DNA of 64,000 nt from JACKNG01 sp040220855 (GTDB lineage Bacteria; Pseudomonadota; Gammaproteobacteria; Ga0077536). Location of the stretch: positions 1 to 64,000 of the forward strand of contig JAVJVZ010000076.1 of the NCBI GenBank assembly GCA_040220855.1, read 5' to 3'. Shown in pieces: positions 52,335 through 60,375 of this stretch (positions within the stretch are counted from its first letter, which is position 1; each line of letters starts with the position of its first letter). The translations under genes and the position numbers were made by a program. The notes under the pieces are model-generated. The model saw nothing but the letters and a program-made list of their open reading frames with translations. It was not told the DNA's origin and did no database searches.

Positions 52335-52482
52335 TGACGGCGGGAAGACCGACCGGCGGCGCCGCGGAAAACGCCCTGAATGGGCGATGAAAAACTCCCG
52401 CGTGGCGGTTGCCGCTTCCGTGCACCGCGGCGCAGCGCGAGAATGCCGGGAGACCGCACCGACCTTATTCACACGCGCCTGT

Positions 52483-52516
52483 GCGGCCGGCGAGCGCTTG
52501 CCGGCCGCAATTTTCT
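52483..52516 (+). terminator. Rho-independent terminator after the aminotransferase
   Basis: GCGGCCGGC (52483-52491), an eight-base loop and GCCGGCCGC (52500-52508) form a nine-base perfect stem, directly followed by AATTTTCT. The T-tract is on the plus strand and ends the aminotransferase transcript. The leftward ring-cleaving dioxygenase ends just beyond at 52534. Confidence 0.8.
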
Positions 52517-52533
52517 ATCGCCCCGCGAGCATG

Positions 52534-53481
52534 CTAGAAGCTGATACGCCCGATGACGTCGAGGATATGCTCGCGGTCCTCGGCGAATTGCGGTGAGATC
52601 ATGATTTCCTCGCCGATGCGCGCCGGGTCCTCGTCGACTGCCCAACCCTGCGGTTTGCTCACCGTCGCCTCGAACAGCGCCCCACCGGGCGTGCGCACGT
52701 AGACGGAATCGAAGTAGCCGCGATCCTTGACGTCGGAGACGTCGGTATAGCCGAGCCCCTCGACGTAGGCCTTGTACTCGCGTTGGAGTTCGAGGTCGGC
52801 GATGTCGAACGCACAGTGGTGCACGGTGCCTTCTGCGAAGGTCCAGGTGCCCTGGTGGCGATCGGGTTCAGCGGTGACGTCGATCAACGTACCGCTGCCG
52901 CCGCGGCCCATGGCGAAACGCACGGTGGCGCCGTCGTCTTCGACGCGCCGGCAGCTCCACGCCTCGAGTACGAAATCGTCCATCACGTCGCGATCGCGCA
53001 CGGCGACCTCGATACCGTGCATGCCATGGATGGCGGTCTCGCGCGGCACCCCGCCCTGGTCCCAGCCACGGCGGGGGTCGTCGGCAACCTCGACCAGCGC
53101 ATACGGGATACCGCAGGGATGCGCGAAAGCGAGGCGACGCTCACCCAGGCATTCGTATTCGCGATTGTCGATGCCCTGCGCCGCCAGGCGCTCGCGCCAC
53201 CAGGTCAGCGAGCCGCTCGGCACGGCGAGCAGCAGGGTGGCGATCTGGTTGGCGCCGCGACGTCCCAGGCGACCGGTGTGGCGCATCGGGAAGGTGGTGA
53301 CGATCGAACTCGGGGCGCCGTCGGCGTTGGCGTAGTAGAAATGGTAGATGGGCACCTTGCCGTCGTAGAGCAGTGTCTTCTTCACGCTGCGCAGACCGAG
53401 TGTCCGCGTGTGGAAGTCGTAATCCTCCTGTGCGTCGCCCGTGCACAGGGTGATGTGATGCAGGCAATTCAGCTCGTTCAT
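52534..53481 (-). CDS. Glyoxalase-fold ring-cleaving dioxygenase (MhqO-like)
   Basis: A 315-residue protein from the ATG at 53481 (GGAGGAGG four bases upstream). Two vicinal-oxygen-chelate repeats are visible. The metal ligands are the N-terminal His in LHHITLC, a second His in TVHHCAFDIAD and an acid in GGALFEAT. Regular signatures include LGLRSVKKTLLYDGKVPIYH and DPRRGWDQGG. The family cleaves or rearranges catechol/hydroquinone rings (MhqA/MhqO-type). It ends the minus-strand mutase cluster. Substrate is unknown. Confidence 0.88.
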   Translation of the reverse strand: MNELNCLHHITLCTGDAQEDYDFHTRTLGLRSVKKTLLYDGKVPIYHFYYANADGAPSSIVTTFPMRHTGRLGRRGANQIATLLLAVPSGSLTWWRERLAAQGIDNREYECLGERRLAFAHPCGIPYALVEVADDPRRGWDQGGVPRETAIHGMHGIEVAVRDRDVMDDFVLEAWSCRRVEDDGATVRFAMGRGGSGTLIDVTAEPDRHQGTWTFAEGTVHHCAFDIADLELQREYKAYVEGLGYTDVSDVKDRGYFDSVYVRTPGGALFEATVSKPQGWAVDEDPARIGEEIMISPQFAEDREHILDVIGRISF

Positions 53482-53571
53482 GGGACCTCCTCCGACCGGC
53501 ACGGCACCGCGGCAGACTCGGCGCGGCGGGCGGTCCGCGCCATGGTAACCCTTCGCGCGCGGCGCGGCGCG

Positions 53572-54726
53572 TCAGGGGCGCGGCGACCACCCGCTGTCGA
53601 TGGCGCGCGCGATGACGAGGTGCTGGATGTCGTTGGTGCCCTCGTAGATGCTCAGCACGCGGGCGTCGCGGTAGAGCTTCTCGACCGGGCAGTCGCGCAG
53701 GTAACCCTGCCCACCATGAACCTGCAACGCCGCCGAGGTGACTGCCTCGGCCATCGCGCTGGCCTCGGCCTTGGCCATCGAGGCCTCCACCGCGGCGTCG
53801 GCACCGGCGTCGACGCGCGCCGCCGCGGCCAGGGTGAGGGCGCGCGCGGCGGCGAGCCGGCTGGCCATGCGGGCCAGGCGGAAACCGACCGCCTGGTGGC
53901 GCACGATCGGCTGGCCGAAGGTGGTGCGCTCGCGCGCATAGGCGATGGCGTGCTCGAGCGCGGCGCGCGCGACGCCGAGCGCCTGTGCGGCCACGCCGAT
54001 GCGGCCGCCATTGAGATAGGAGAGGGCGATGCGCAAGCCTGCGCCGGGCGCGCCGAGGAGGTGTTCGTTGCCGACTTCGACGCCGTCCAGCGCGACCTCG
54101 CAGGTGTCGCAGTTGCGGTGACCGAGCTTGTCCTCGACGCGCAGCACGCGGTAGCCGGGCGTGTCCGTGGGAACCAGGAAGGCCGAGATGCCACGCTTGC
54201 CGGCGGCCGGGTCGCTCACGGCGACGACCAGCGCGAGCTGCGCGCTGCGACCCGCGGTCACGAAGCGCTTGACGCCATCGAGGCGCCAGCCGCCGCTCGT
54301 GCGAACGGCGCGCGTGCGCACAGCGGCGGCATCGGAGCCGGCCGCGGCTTCGGTCAGCATGAAGCAGCCGCGCAGGCGGCCGGCCGCGAGCGGGGCGAGC
54401 CAGTTTGTGTGCTGCGCCGGTGTCCCGTGCTCGACGAGCGCCGCGCACACCGGCGAATTGCTGACGTTGACGAGATTGGTCAGCCCGCAGTCGCCGGCGG
54501 CGAGTTCCTCGGTGACGCGTGCATAGGACGTCATGTCGAGGCCGCTGCCGCCGAGCGCGCGGGGTGTCAGCAGGCCGAAGTAACCCAGCGCAGCGAGACG
54601 CTCGAGCAGCGCCGTGGGTACGCCCGTTCCGGTGGTTTCCCAGGTGCCGGCATGCGGCGCTATCTCGCGCGCGACGAAATCGCGCGTGGCGTCGATGAGC
54701 TGGCGCTGTTCGGTACTCGGAAGCAT
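53572..54726 (-). CDS. Acyl-CoA dehydrogenase
   Basis: A 384-residue flavoprotein from the ATG at 54726. Family landmarks are FGLLTPRALGGSGLDMTSYA, CFMLTEAAAGSDAAAV (FAD/substrate contacts) and the closing VEKLYRDARVLSIYEGTNDIQHLVIAR. The catalytic Glu falls in the YEGTNDIQ segment, where medium- and short-chain types keep it (Y-E-G-T). The upstream ribosome site is weak. It oxidises an acyl-CoA to the enoyl-CoA, passing electrons to ETF. Neighbouring mutase, MeaB and IclR genes suggest branched or odd-chain acyl-CoA metabolism. Confidence 0.92.
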   Translation of the reverse strand: MLPSTEQRQLIDATRDFVAREIAPHAGTWETTGTGVPTALLERLAALGYFGLLTPRALGGSGLDMTSYARVTEELAAGDCGLTNLVNVSNSPVCAALVEHGTPAQHTNWLAPLAAGRLRGCFMLTEAAAGSDAAAVRTRAVRTSGGWRLDGVKRFVTAGRSAQLALVVAVSDPAAGKRGISAFLVPTDTPGYRVLRVEDKLGHRNCDTCEVALDGVEVGNEHLLGAPGAGLRIALSYLNGGRIGVAAQALGVARAALEHAIAYARERTTFGQPIVRHQAVGFRLARMASRLAAARALTLAAAARVDAGADAAVEASMAKAEASAMAEAVTSAALQVHGGQGYLRDCPVEKLYRDARVLSIYEGTNDIQHLVIARAIDSGWSPRP

Positions 54727-54815
54727 GCTGACGACCCCGAAAGGACGGCTGCACCGTGCTGGTGAACGAATCCCGGCGCAGCGGCCACGGAGCGCCGCCG
54801 CCGCGCGGCACCGGT

Positions 54816-55286
54816 TCAGCGCACGATGGTCACCGGGCAGGGGGCGTGGTTGACGACCGCGTTGCTCACGCTGCCGAGCAGGACGCGCTTGAGACCCGAG
54901 CGGCCGTGCGAGCCGATCACGACGAGGTCGACCTGCTCGTCTTCCGCGAAGCGGCAGACCTCCTCGGCGGCGTGGCCCCAACGCTGGACCAGGGTCGGCG
55001 GCGCGGCCAGCTCGCCGAGAGCGGCGGCGGTTTCCGGCAGCTCCTTCTCGGCGGCGCGCGACTCGATCAGCTGGCGGATCTCGTCGACCGACATCGCGCC
55101 CCACGGTGACGCGGCGGGATACTCGCCCGCTCCCCAGGCGTGGGGCATGATGAGTTCCTCGCTCTGCACCATGAGCACGCTGACGCGGGCGCCGAGCCCG
55201 CGAGCGAGCTCGCCGGCCACGCCGGCCGCCTTGCGCGAACCTTCGGAGCCGTCGGTGGCGACGAGCACGTGCTTGATTCGGGTCAT
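54816..55286 (-). CDS. Universal stress protein UspA family
   Basis: A 156-residue single-domain UspA protein (ATG at 55286, AGAGGA upstream). The N-terminal strand HVLVATDGSEGSRKA and the C-terminal ATP loop VIGSHGRSGLKRVLLGSVSN match the G-2x-G-9x-G(S) pattern of ATP-binding Usps. It lies between meaB and the acyl-CoA dehydrogenase on the same strand, spaced 98 and 89 bases, so it is probably part of the cluster. Its role there, if any, is unclear. Confidence 0.92.
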   Translation of the reverse strand: MTRIKHVLVATDGSEGSRKAAGVAGELARGLGARVSVLMVQSEELIMPHAWGAGEYPAASPWGAMSVDEIRQLIESRAAEKELPETAAALGELAAPPTLVQRWGHAAEEVCRFAEDEQVDLVVIGSHGRSGLKRVLLGSVSNAVVNHAPCPVTIVR

Positions 55287-55384
55287 CGTTGTTCCTCTCG
55301 TGCGATGGGAGCAGGCGCCGTGTGTGCGCCTGCGTGGAGTATCGATTGTACGACCGGGGCGCGTCGCGGCGGTTCCGGCCCGGA

Positions 55385-56284
55385 TCAGCTCGAGGTGCGA
55401 TCGAGGGGCAGCGCGGCGAGCGCAGCGGCGAACTGCATGTCGAGTGGTTGCTCCAGGGTGTCGGCGGACAGGGCGTCGAGCACTTCGCCGAGACGTCGTT
55501 CGAGCAGCAGTTGCAGGCGGTAGCGCGCGCGCGCGGCGAGCCGTCCGGCGCGGTCCGCGTGCTCGTCGAGCCAAGCCTGGTGGGCGTCGATGGCTGCCGA
55601 GAGCGCGCTGATGGAGTCGCCATCGTGGATCGAAGTCAGCACCACCGGGGCCTGCCAGCCGTCATGGGCGGCGCGCAGCGCCTGTACGCGACGGATTTCG
55701 GCGGCGAGCTGGGCGGCACCGGCGAGCTCGCTCTTGTTGACGACGTAGATGTCGGCAAGCTCCATGGTGCCGGCCTTCATCGCCTGCACCGTATCGCCAG
55801 CGCCCGGCATCAGCACCAGGGCAAGGGTGTCGACCTGGCTGCGGACCGCGTGTTCGGCCTGGCCGACGCCGACCGTCTCGAGCAGCAGTTCCTCGAAGCC
55901 GGCCGCGGCCAGCGCTTCGAGCAGTTCGGGGAGATTGTCGGCGAGGCCGTCACTGTGTGCGCGCGAGGCGATCGAGCGCAGGTAGAGATTCTCGGCACCG
56001 GCGAGTTCGTCGAGGCGGATGCGGTCGCCGAGGATGGCGCCGCCGGTGAGCGGGCTCGACGGGTCGACCGCCAGCATGCCGATGCGGTGGTGCGCCGCGC
56101 GCAGCAGCGCGAGGCGTCCGGCGAGACTGCTCTTGCCGACGCCGGGGGCGCCGGTGAGACCGATGCGCGGAACCGTCGCCGGCGTCGCCGGCGCCAATGC
56201 CAGCACGTCGGCGACGCTCGCATCGGCGAGCTGGCCGAGACGCCGGGCCAACGCGCGGCGGTCGAGCGTCGCATCGCCGGCCAT
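55385..56284 (-). CDS. meaB: MeaB/ArgK-type G-protein chaperone of B12 mutase
   Basis: A 299-residue GTPase of the MeaB family. P-loop GAPGVGKSS at 45-53, switch region LAVDPSSPLTGGAILGDRIR, DLLLETVGVGQAE (Walker B-like) and the base-recognition NKSE (NKxD-type) are all present. MeaB proteins bind the B12-dependent acyl-CoA mutase, gate loading of adenosylcobalamin and protect it from inactivation. It starts 3 bases after the small-subunit stop and ends 98 bases from usp, so co-expression with the mutase is certain in practice. Confidence 0.93.
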   Translation of the reverse strand: MAGDATLDRRALARRLGQLADASVADVLALAPATPATVPRIGLTGAPGVGKSSLAGRLALLRAAHHRIGMLAVDPSSPLTGGAILGDRIRLDELAGAENLYLRSIASRAHSDGLADNLPELLEALAAAGFEELLLETVGVGQAEHAVRSQVDTLALVLMPGAGDTVQAMKAGTMELADIYVVNKSELAGAAQLAAEIRRVQALRAAHDGWQAPVVLTSIHDGDSISALSAAIDAHQAWLDEHADRAGRLAARARYRLQLLLERRLGEVLDALSADTLEQPLDMQFAAALAALPLDRTSS

Positions 56285-56287
56285 GAC

Positions 56288-56728
56288 TCAGGCGAGCGCG
56301 GCGCCGAGGGCGGCGACGACGTCTGCGAGCGGCTGGTCGCTGGTGTAGATGCCGCGCACGCCGAGTGCGCTGAGCGCGGCATGGTCCTCCGCCGGCACGG
56401 TGCCGCCGACGAACAACGCGATGTCGTCGGCGTTCTCTGCACGCAGACACTCGACGACCTGTGCGACCAGCTCGCGATGGCTGCCGGAAAGGATCGACAG
56501 GCCGACGGCGTCGACGCCTTCGTCGATCGCGACGCGCGCGATCTGCTGCGGACTCTTGCGCAGGCCGGTGTAGATGACTTCAGCGCCGGCGTCGCGCAGC
56601 GCGAGCGCGACCACCTTGGCGCCGATGTCGTGGCCGTCGAGGCCCGGCTTGGCGACGAGAATGCGTTTGCCGCGCAGTGGCGCCGCACCGTTGCCGGCAG
56701 CGGCGTTCGAAGTCGTGGGGGTGCTCAT
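56288..56728 (-). CDS. B12-dependent acyl-CoA mutase, cobalamin-binding small subunit
   Basis: A 146-residue B12-binding subunit (ATG at 56728, overlapping the large-subunit stop as ATGA). The cobalamin motif D31-x-H33-x-x-G36 is intact in KPGLDGHDIGAKVVALAL, with SxL and GG motifs further on (GLSILSGSH, FVGGTVPAED). It supplies the lower axial His to adenosylcobalamin. The split into two subunits is the ICM/2-hydroxyisobutyryl-type or archaeal MCM layout, instead of one 700-residue chain. Confidence 0.92.
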   Translation of the reverse strand: MSTPTTSNAAAGNGAAPLRGKRILVAKPGLDGHDIGAKVVALALRDAGAEVIYTGLRKSPQQIARVAIDEGVDAVGLSILSGSHRELVAQVVECLRAENADDIALFVGGTVPAEDHAALSALGVRGIYTSDQPLADVVAALGAALA

Positions 56729-58329
56729 AGTCTCACCGGCTCCTGGAATTCGCCCCATTCGGCTTTCAGTTGCGTGACCATCTCGCCGACCGTGACGTAG
56801 GCGTGGCAGCAGTCGACCAGGTAGGGCATGAGGTTCTCGTCGTCGCGCGCGGCGGCACGGCCGAGCGCGGCGAGGCTGCGCTCGACCGCGGCAGCATCGC
56901 GGGTGTCGCGGATACGTTCGTATTTCTCGATCACGCGCGCGGCGGCATTCGGATCGACCTGGAACGTCTCGCCGATACCGCGGGTGGCGTCGTCACGCGC
57001 GAAGAAGTTCTGCCCGACGATGACACTTTCACCGCGGTCAACCTTCTGCTTGCGCTCGAGCGCGCGCTCGGCGATGCGCATCTGCAGCCAGCCGTCCTCG
57101 ATCGCTTTCTCGACGCCGCCGTAGTCGTCGATCTCGCGCATCACGGCGCCGATCGCGTCCTCGGTCTGGTTGGTCAGGTGCTCGACGAGATAGCTGCCAC
57201 CGAGCGCGTCGACGCTGCGTGCGATGCCGCTCTCGTAGGCGAGAATCTGCTGCGTGCGCAGGGCGAGTTCGGCCGAGCTCTCGGTCGGGATCTGGAAGGC
57301 CTCGTCGTAGGCACAGGTGAAGATCGACTGGGCACCGCCGAAGACCGCTGCCATCGTCTCGACCGTGACGCGCACCACGTTGTTCATCGGTTGCGGTGCG
57401 ACCAGCGAGGAACCGCCACAGACCACGCCGAAGCGGAACATCAGCGCTTTCTCGTCCGTCACCCCGTAACGATCCTGCAGCAGCTTCGCCCACAGGCGGC
57501 GCCCGGCGCGGAACTTGGCGATCTCCTCGAAGAAATCCTGGTGCACGTAGAAGAAGAACGACAGGCGGCGCGCGAACCTGGCCACGTCACCGCCGCGCCG
57601 GCGCAGCTCGTCCACGTAGGCAAGGCCGTTGGCGAGCGTGTAGGCCATCTCCTCGACGGCGGTCGCGCCGGCATCGCGCACGTGGGCGCCGGCGATGCTG
57701 ATCGGGTTGAAGCGCGGCGTGACCTCGTTGGCGTAGAGGATGGTGTCGGCAATGAGGCGCATCGAAGGGCGCACCGGGAAGATCCAGGTCCCGCGCGCGA
57801 CGTACTCCTTGAGGATGTCGTTCTGGATGGTTCCGGTCAGCTTCTCACGCGGTACGCCGAGCTTGTCGGCAGTGGCGAGGTACATGGCGTAGATGATCGC
57901 CGCCGTGCCGTTGATCGTGAAGGAGGTCGAGATGGCGCCGAGATCGATGCCGTCGAAGAGGATCTCCATTTCGGCGAGGTTGGACAGCGACACGCCGACC
58001 TTGCCAACCTCGGGCCGCGCCATCGGATCGTCCGGGTCGTAGCCGCACTGGGTGGGCAGGTCGAGCGCCACCGAGAGGCCTGTCTGGCCCTGCTCGAGCA
58101 GGAAGCGGTAGCGCGCGTTGGTGTCCTCGGCGGTGCCGAAGCCGGAGTACTGGCGGATGGTCCACAGGCGGCCCTGGTAGCCGTCGGCAAAGATGCCGCG
58201 GGTGAATGGCGGGGCACCGGGCGTACCGATCCGATCGGGATCGAGGAGCTCGGGGCCGGCGGTGACCGGTATTTCGAGACCGGCCATGGTGCGTGTCCCG
58301 AGCGTCGGCCGGGGGCGGGTACTGCTCAT
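56725..58329 (-). CDS. B12-dependent acyl-CoA mutase, large subunit (methylmalonyl-CoA mutase-like)
   Basis: A 534-residue TIM-barrel subunit from the ATG at 58329 (AGGAGAG seven bases upstream). Segments include TIRQYSGFGTAEDTNARYRF, TGLSVALDLPTQCGYD, TSFTINGTAAII and SIAGAHVRDAGATAVEEMAY. Tyr61 (RQYSG) and Arg191 (RPSMRLI) occupy the places that in methylmalonyl-CoA mutase are Tyr89 and Arg207 and which are Phe and Gln in isobutyryl-CoA mutase, as I recall them. That favours a carboxylated substrate such as methylmalonyl-CoA. No epimerase or propionyl-CoA carboxylase gene is in the window, so ethylmalonyl-type or another substrate remains possible. Confidence 0.9.
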   Translation of the reverse strand: MSSTRPRPTLGTRTMAGLEIPVTAGPELLDPDRIGTPGAPPFTRGIFADGYQGRLWTIRQYSGFGTAEDTNARYRFLLEQGQTGLSVALDLPTQCGYDPDDPMARPEVGKVGVSLSNLAEMEILFDGIDLGAISTSFTINGTAAIIYAMYLATADKLGVPREKLTGTIQNDILKEYVARGTWIFPVRPSMRLIADTILYANEVTPRFNPISIAGAHVRDAGATAVEEMAYTLANGLAYVDELRRRGGDVARFARRLSFFFYVHQDFFEEIAKFRAGRRLWAKLLQDRYGVTDEKALMFRFGVVCGGSSLVAPQPMNNVVRVTVETMAAVFGGAQSIFTCAYDEAFQIPTESSAELALRTQQILAYESGIARSVDALGGSYLVEHLTNQTEDAIGAVMREIDDYGGVEKAIEDGWLQMRIAERALERKQKVDRGESVIVGQNFFARDDATRGIGETFQVDPNAAARVIEKYERIRDTRDAAAVERSLAALGRAAARDDENLMPYLVDCCHAYVTVGEMVTQLKAEWGEFQEPVRL

Positions 58330-58417
58330 GCGAGACTCTCCTGCGCGCGTGCGCGTGGGGCCGGCGGCCGGGCCGCCGGGCGTTGACTGTGAGCGTCGAT
58401 TGACTGCTGCGTCGCGC

Positions 58418-59179
58418 TCATGTCGCGAGTGCCGCGCCGAGTTCCTCGATCGCGGTGGCGAGCGCGGTCACGTGTGCGGCGAGGGCATCCTGCATGCGCG
58501 GCAGCGGGCCGGCCACGGCGACGCCGAACAGGGCCTGGCCGAATGCGAGCGGGGCCGCCACGGCCATCACGTCGGCGACGTTCTCACCGCGCGTCAGGTA
58601 GTGACCACGGGCGCGCGAACGCACGAGATCGGCGCAGAGGGTGTCGGCACTGGTGAGGGTCTGGTCGGTGACGGCCACCAGCGGGTGGGCGGCAAGCCAG
58701 GTGGCCAGTGCCGCATCGTCGAGCGCACCGAGCATGACCTTGCCGATGGCGCTCGAGTGCAGTGGTTTGCTGGCACCGGCGCGCGCCGAGTAGCGAATCG
58801 ACCGGGCACTCTCGAGCACCAGGAGGTACTGCACCACGTCGCGCTGGCGCGTGCCGAGAATGACCGTCTCGCCGGTCTCGTCGCGCAGTCGCGCGAGGCG
58901 TGGCTCGAGCCGCCGCGCGAGCGGGTCGTGGGCGCGAATGGTGTCGGCCAGATCGCCCAGCCGACGCGTCGGGTAGATGCCGCGACCCTCGAGCTGGCAC
59001 AAGTAGCCTGCCTCTTCGAGCGTGCGCAGCGCGGCATGGCAGGTCGAGACGGGCAGACACGCGGCACGCGCGAGCTCGGACAGCGACAACGGTCGACGGT
59101 GCGTTTCGAAGGCTTCGAAGATGTCGAGCGCGCGGCGCGTCGAGCGCCCACGGGGCGTGCTGTCGATGGTGGTGCTCAT
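58418..59179 (-). CDS. IclR-family transcriptional regulator
   Basis: A 253-residue IclR protein. Residues about 12-75 form the winged helix-turn-helix (RALDIFEAFETHRRPLSLSELARAACLPVSTCHAALRTLEE), and residues about 85-250 the effector domain (HSSAIGKVMLGALDD, LTRGENVADVMAVAAPL and GVAVAGPLPRM). IclR proteins usually bind short acids or acyl-derived metabolites. It lies 88 bases upstream of the mutase on the same strand and so probably controls that cluster. The ATG at 59179 has only a weak ribosome site. Confidence 0.93.
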   Translation of the reverse strand: MSTTIDSTPRGRSTRRALDIFEAFETHRRPLSLSELARAACLPVSTCHAALRTLEEAGYLCQLEGRGIYPTRRLGDLADTIRAHDPLARRLEPRLARLRDETGETVILGTRQRDVVQYLLVLESARSIRYSARAGASKPLHSSAIGKVMLGALDDAALATWLAAHPLVAVTDQTLTSADTLCADLVRSRARGHYLTRGENVADVMAVAAPLAFGQALFGVAVAGPLPRMQDALAAHVTALATAIEELGAALAT

Positions 59180-59696
59180 GGTCGTTCGCGCGGCATTGGC
59201 TGATGTTCATGTTTCCAAATATAGAAAATCATTTCTATCATGTGAAAGCGTCATCATGGAAGGCTACGCTCAAGCACCGCCCGGATGAGCGGCCGGCACC
59301 CACGTCGCCGTCGTGCTTGCACTCGTCGCAAACACCTGCGCCGACGACCTGTCGATCGGGCGGCCGGCGGTGACGCCGAGGCACGGCGTCTGCGTGTCAA
59401 GCCGACTGACAGTGGACCGCTGCGTGCGCAGTGCAGCAAAGCCATTGATTGCTTGGGGAAAACTGCGCGGCGAGGGAGAACTCGCAGGGCGCTGGTGTCA
59501 GCGGATTTGACAGTCGTGTGACAGGTCGTGGCGGTGAGGAACTCGAAAACCGTTTATGTTCAATAGCCTGGATTCATGGCCTGGAATTTGCTGCGTTCAT
59601 TCTGGGCAAGGACGCGGTCAGCGCCGCGACTGACGCCGGTGGAGCCGCAGGCGCATGCCTCGGCCAGCTTGACGTAACCGCAACAAAGGAATGGCC
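59180..59696. other. Non-coding region between IclR and surface protein genes, 517 bases
   Basis: This gap holds the promoter and operator region for the leftward iclR gene and the promoter of the rightward surface protein. I see no reliable gene: a frame at 59449-59700 has no family likeness. Notable elements are the AT-rich palindrome at 59213-59238, a TTGG-N10-GC match to a sigma-54 -24/-12 promoter at 59453-59468, and TTGACAG plus GTGACAG at 59507-59524. Confidence 0.45.
59213..59238. promoter_or_regulatory. Likely IclR operator
   Basis: ATAGAAA (59221-59227), ATCA and TTTCTAT (59232-59238) form a perfect palindrome with seven-base arms, immediately preceded by TTTCC (59212-59216). It sits 34 bases upstream of the iclR start. 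A/T-rich GAAA/TTTC dyads suit IclR-type binding. It stands out sharply from the GC-rich surroundings. Confidence 0.55.
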
Positions 59697-60272
59697 ATGA
59701 TTTCACGCCAGCTCACCCTGCCGCTGCTCGGTGCGGCGCTGCTCGCGGCGTCGACGACGACGAGTTTCGCTGCAACCGAAGACCTGCTCAGCGACAACGG
59801 CTCACTCGCCACGGCGCAGAATGTCGACCCGTTCAGCAGCTTCGACGTCATCAACGTGTTCGGCTTTCGCGGCACCGTCCTCGACGGCGCGATCGTCGAC
59901 AACGACGATGCCGACTTCTACAGCTTCACCGTCGCCGACAACACGCGTATCACGCTCGCCGTGACCACGCCGGAAGGTCCGTTCTTCGACGATGACCCGG
60001 TCCTCGCCCTGTACGATGCCGGCGGCACGCAGGTCGCGGTCGATGACGACGGCGGCGAAGGCTACGATTCGCTGCTCAGCTTCAACGCCCTCATCGGCGG
60101 CGTCTACTTCGCCGCCGTGTCCGGTTTTTCCGATTTCGATTTCGAGGGCGGCGGTGACAGCGACTTCCTCTACCAGCTCAAGATCACCGCTGCGCCGGTA
60201 CCGCTGCCGGCACCGCTGGTGCTGCTCGGCAGTGCCGTGGCGCTGTTCGCGGTACGTCGACGCGACGCCTGA
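59697..60272 (+). CDS. VPLP-CTERM surface protein with PPC-like domain
   Basis: A 191-residue secreted protein. AAAGGA abuts an ATG at 59691 but fits the ATG at 59697 with six bases of spacing, so I take the latter. A signal peptide ends near SFA. The body (FRGTVLDGAIVDNDDADFYS, FTVADNTRITLAVTTPEG, DDDPVLALYDAGGTQVAVDD) is a pre-peptidase C-terminal (PPC)-like beta domain. The tail VPLPAPLVLLGSAVALFAVR plus RR is an exosortase-type sorting signal. It is the fourth such protein in the window and follows a long intergenic region. Confidence 0.8.
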   Translation: MISRQLTLPLLGAALLAASTTTSFAATEDLLSDNGSLATAQNVDPFSSFDVINVFGFRGTVLDGAIVDNDDADFYSFTVADNTRITLAVTTPEGPFFDDDPVLALYDAGGTQVAVDDDGGEGYDSLLSFNALIGGVYFAAVSGFSDFDFEGGGDSDFLYQLKITAAPVPLPAPLVLLGSAVALFAVRRRDA

Positions 60273-60285
60273 CGCAGGACACGCC

Positions 60286-60312
60286 GCGCTGCCGCCGTCA
60301 CGGCGGCAGCGC
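60286..60312. terminator. Strong hairpin between surface protein and dinB
   Basis: GCGCTGCCGCCG, a TCA loop and CGGCGGCAGCGC form a perfect 12-base stem just after the surface-protein stop and about 60 bases before the convergent dinB stop. There is no T-tract on either side, so it is a weak terminator or a transcript-stabilising element for both genes. Confidence 0.45.
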
Positions 60313-60375
60313 GCGTAGCGTGAGGCCCGTCGCGTGGTTGCTTGCATACGCGAGCCCACGCCGGGCGGGGCGCGC

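Noticed and set aside
59449..59700. An 83-residue frame ahead of the surface-protein gene
   Set aside because: It has no family likeness and runs into the real start region.
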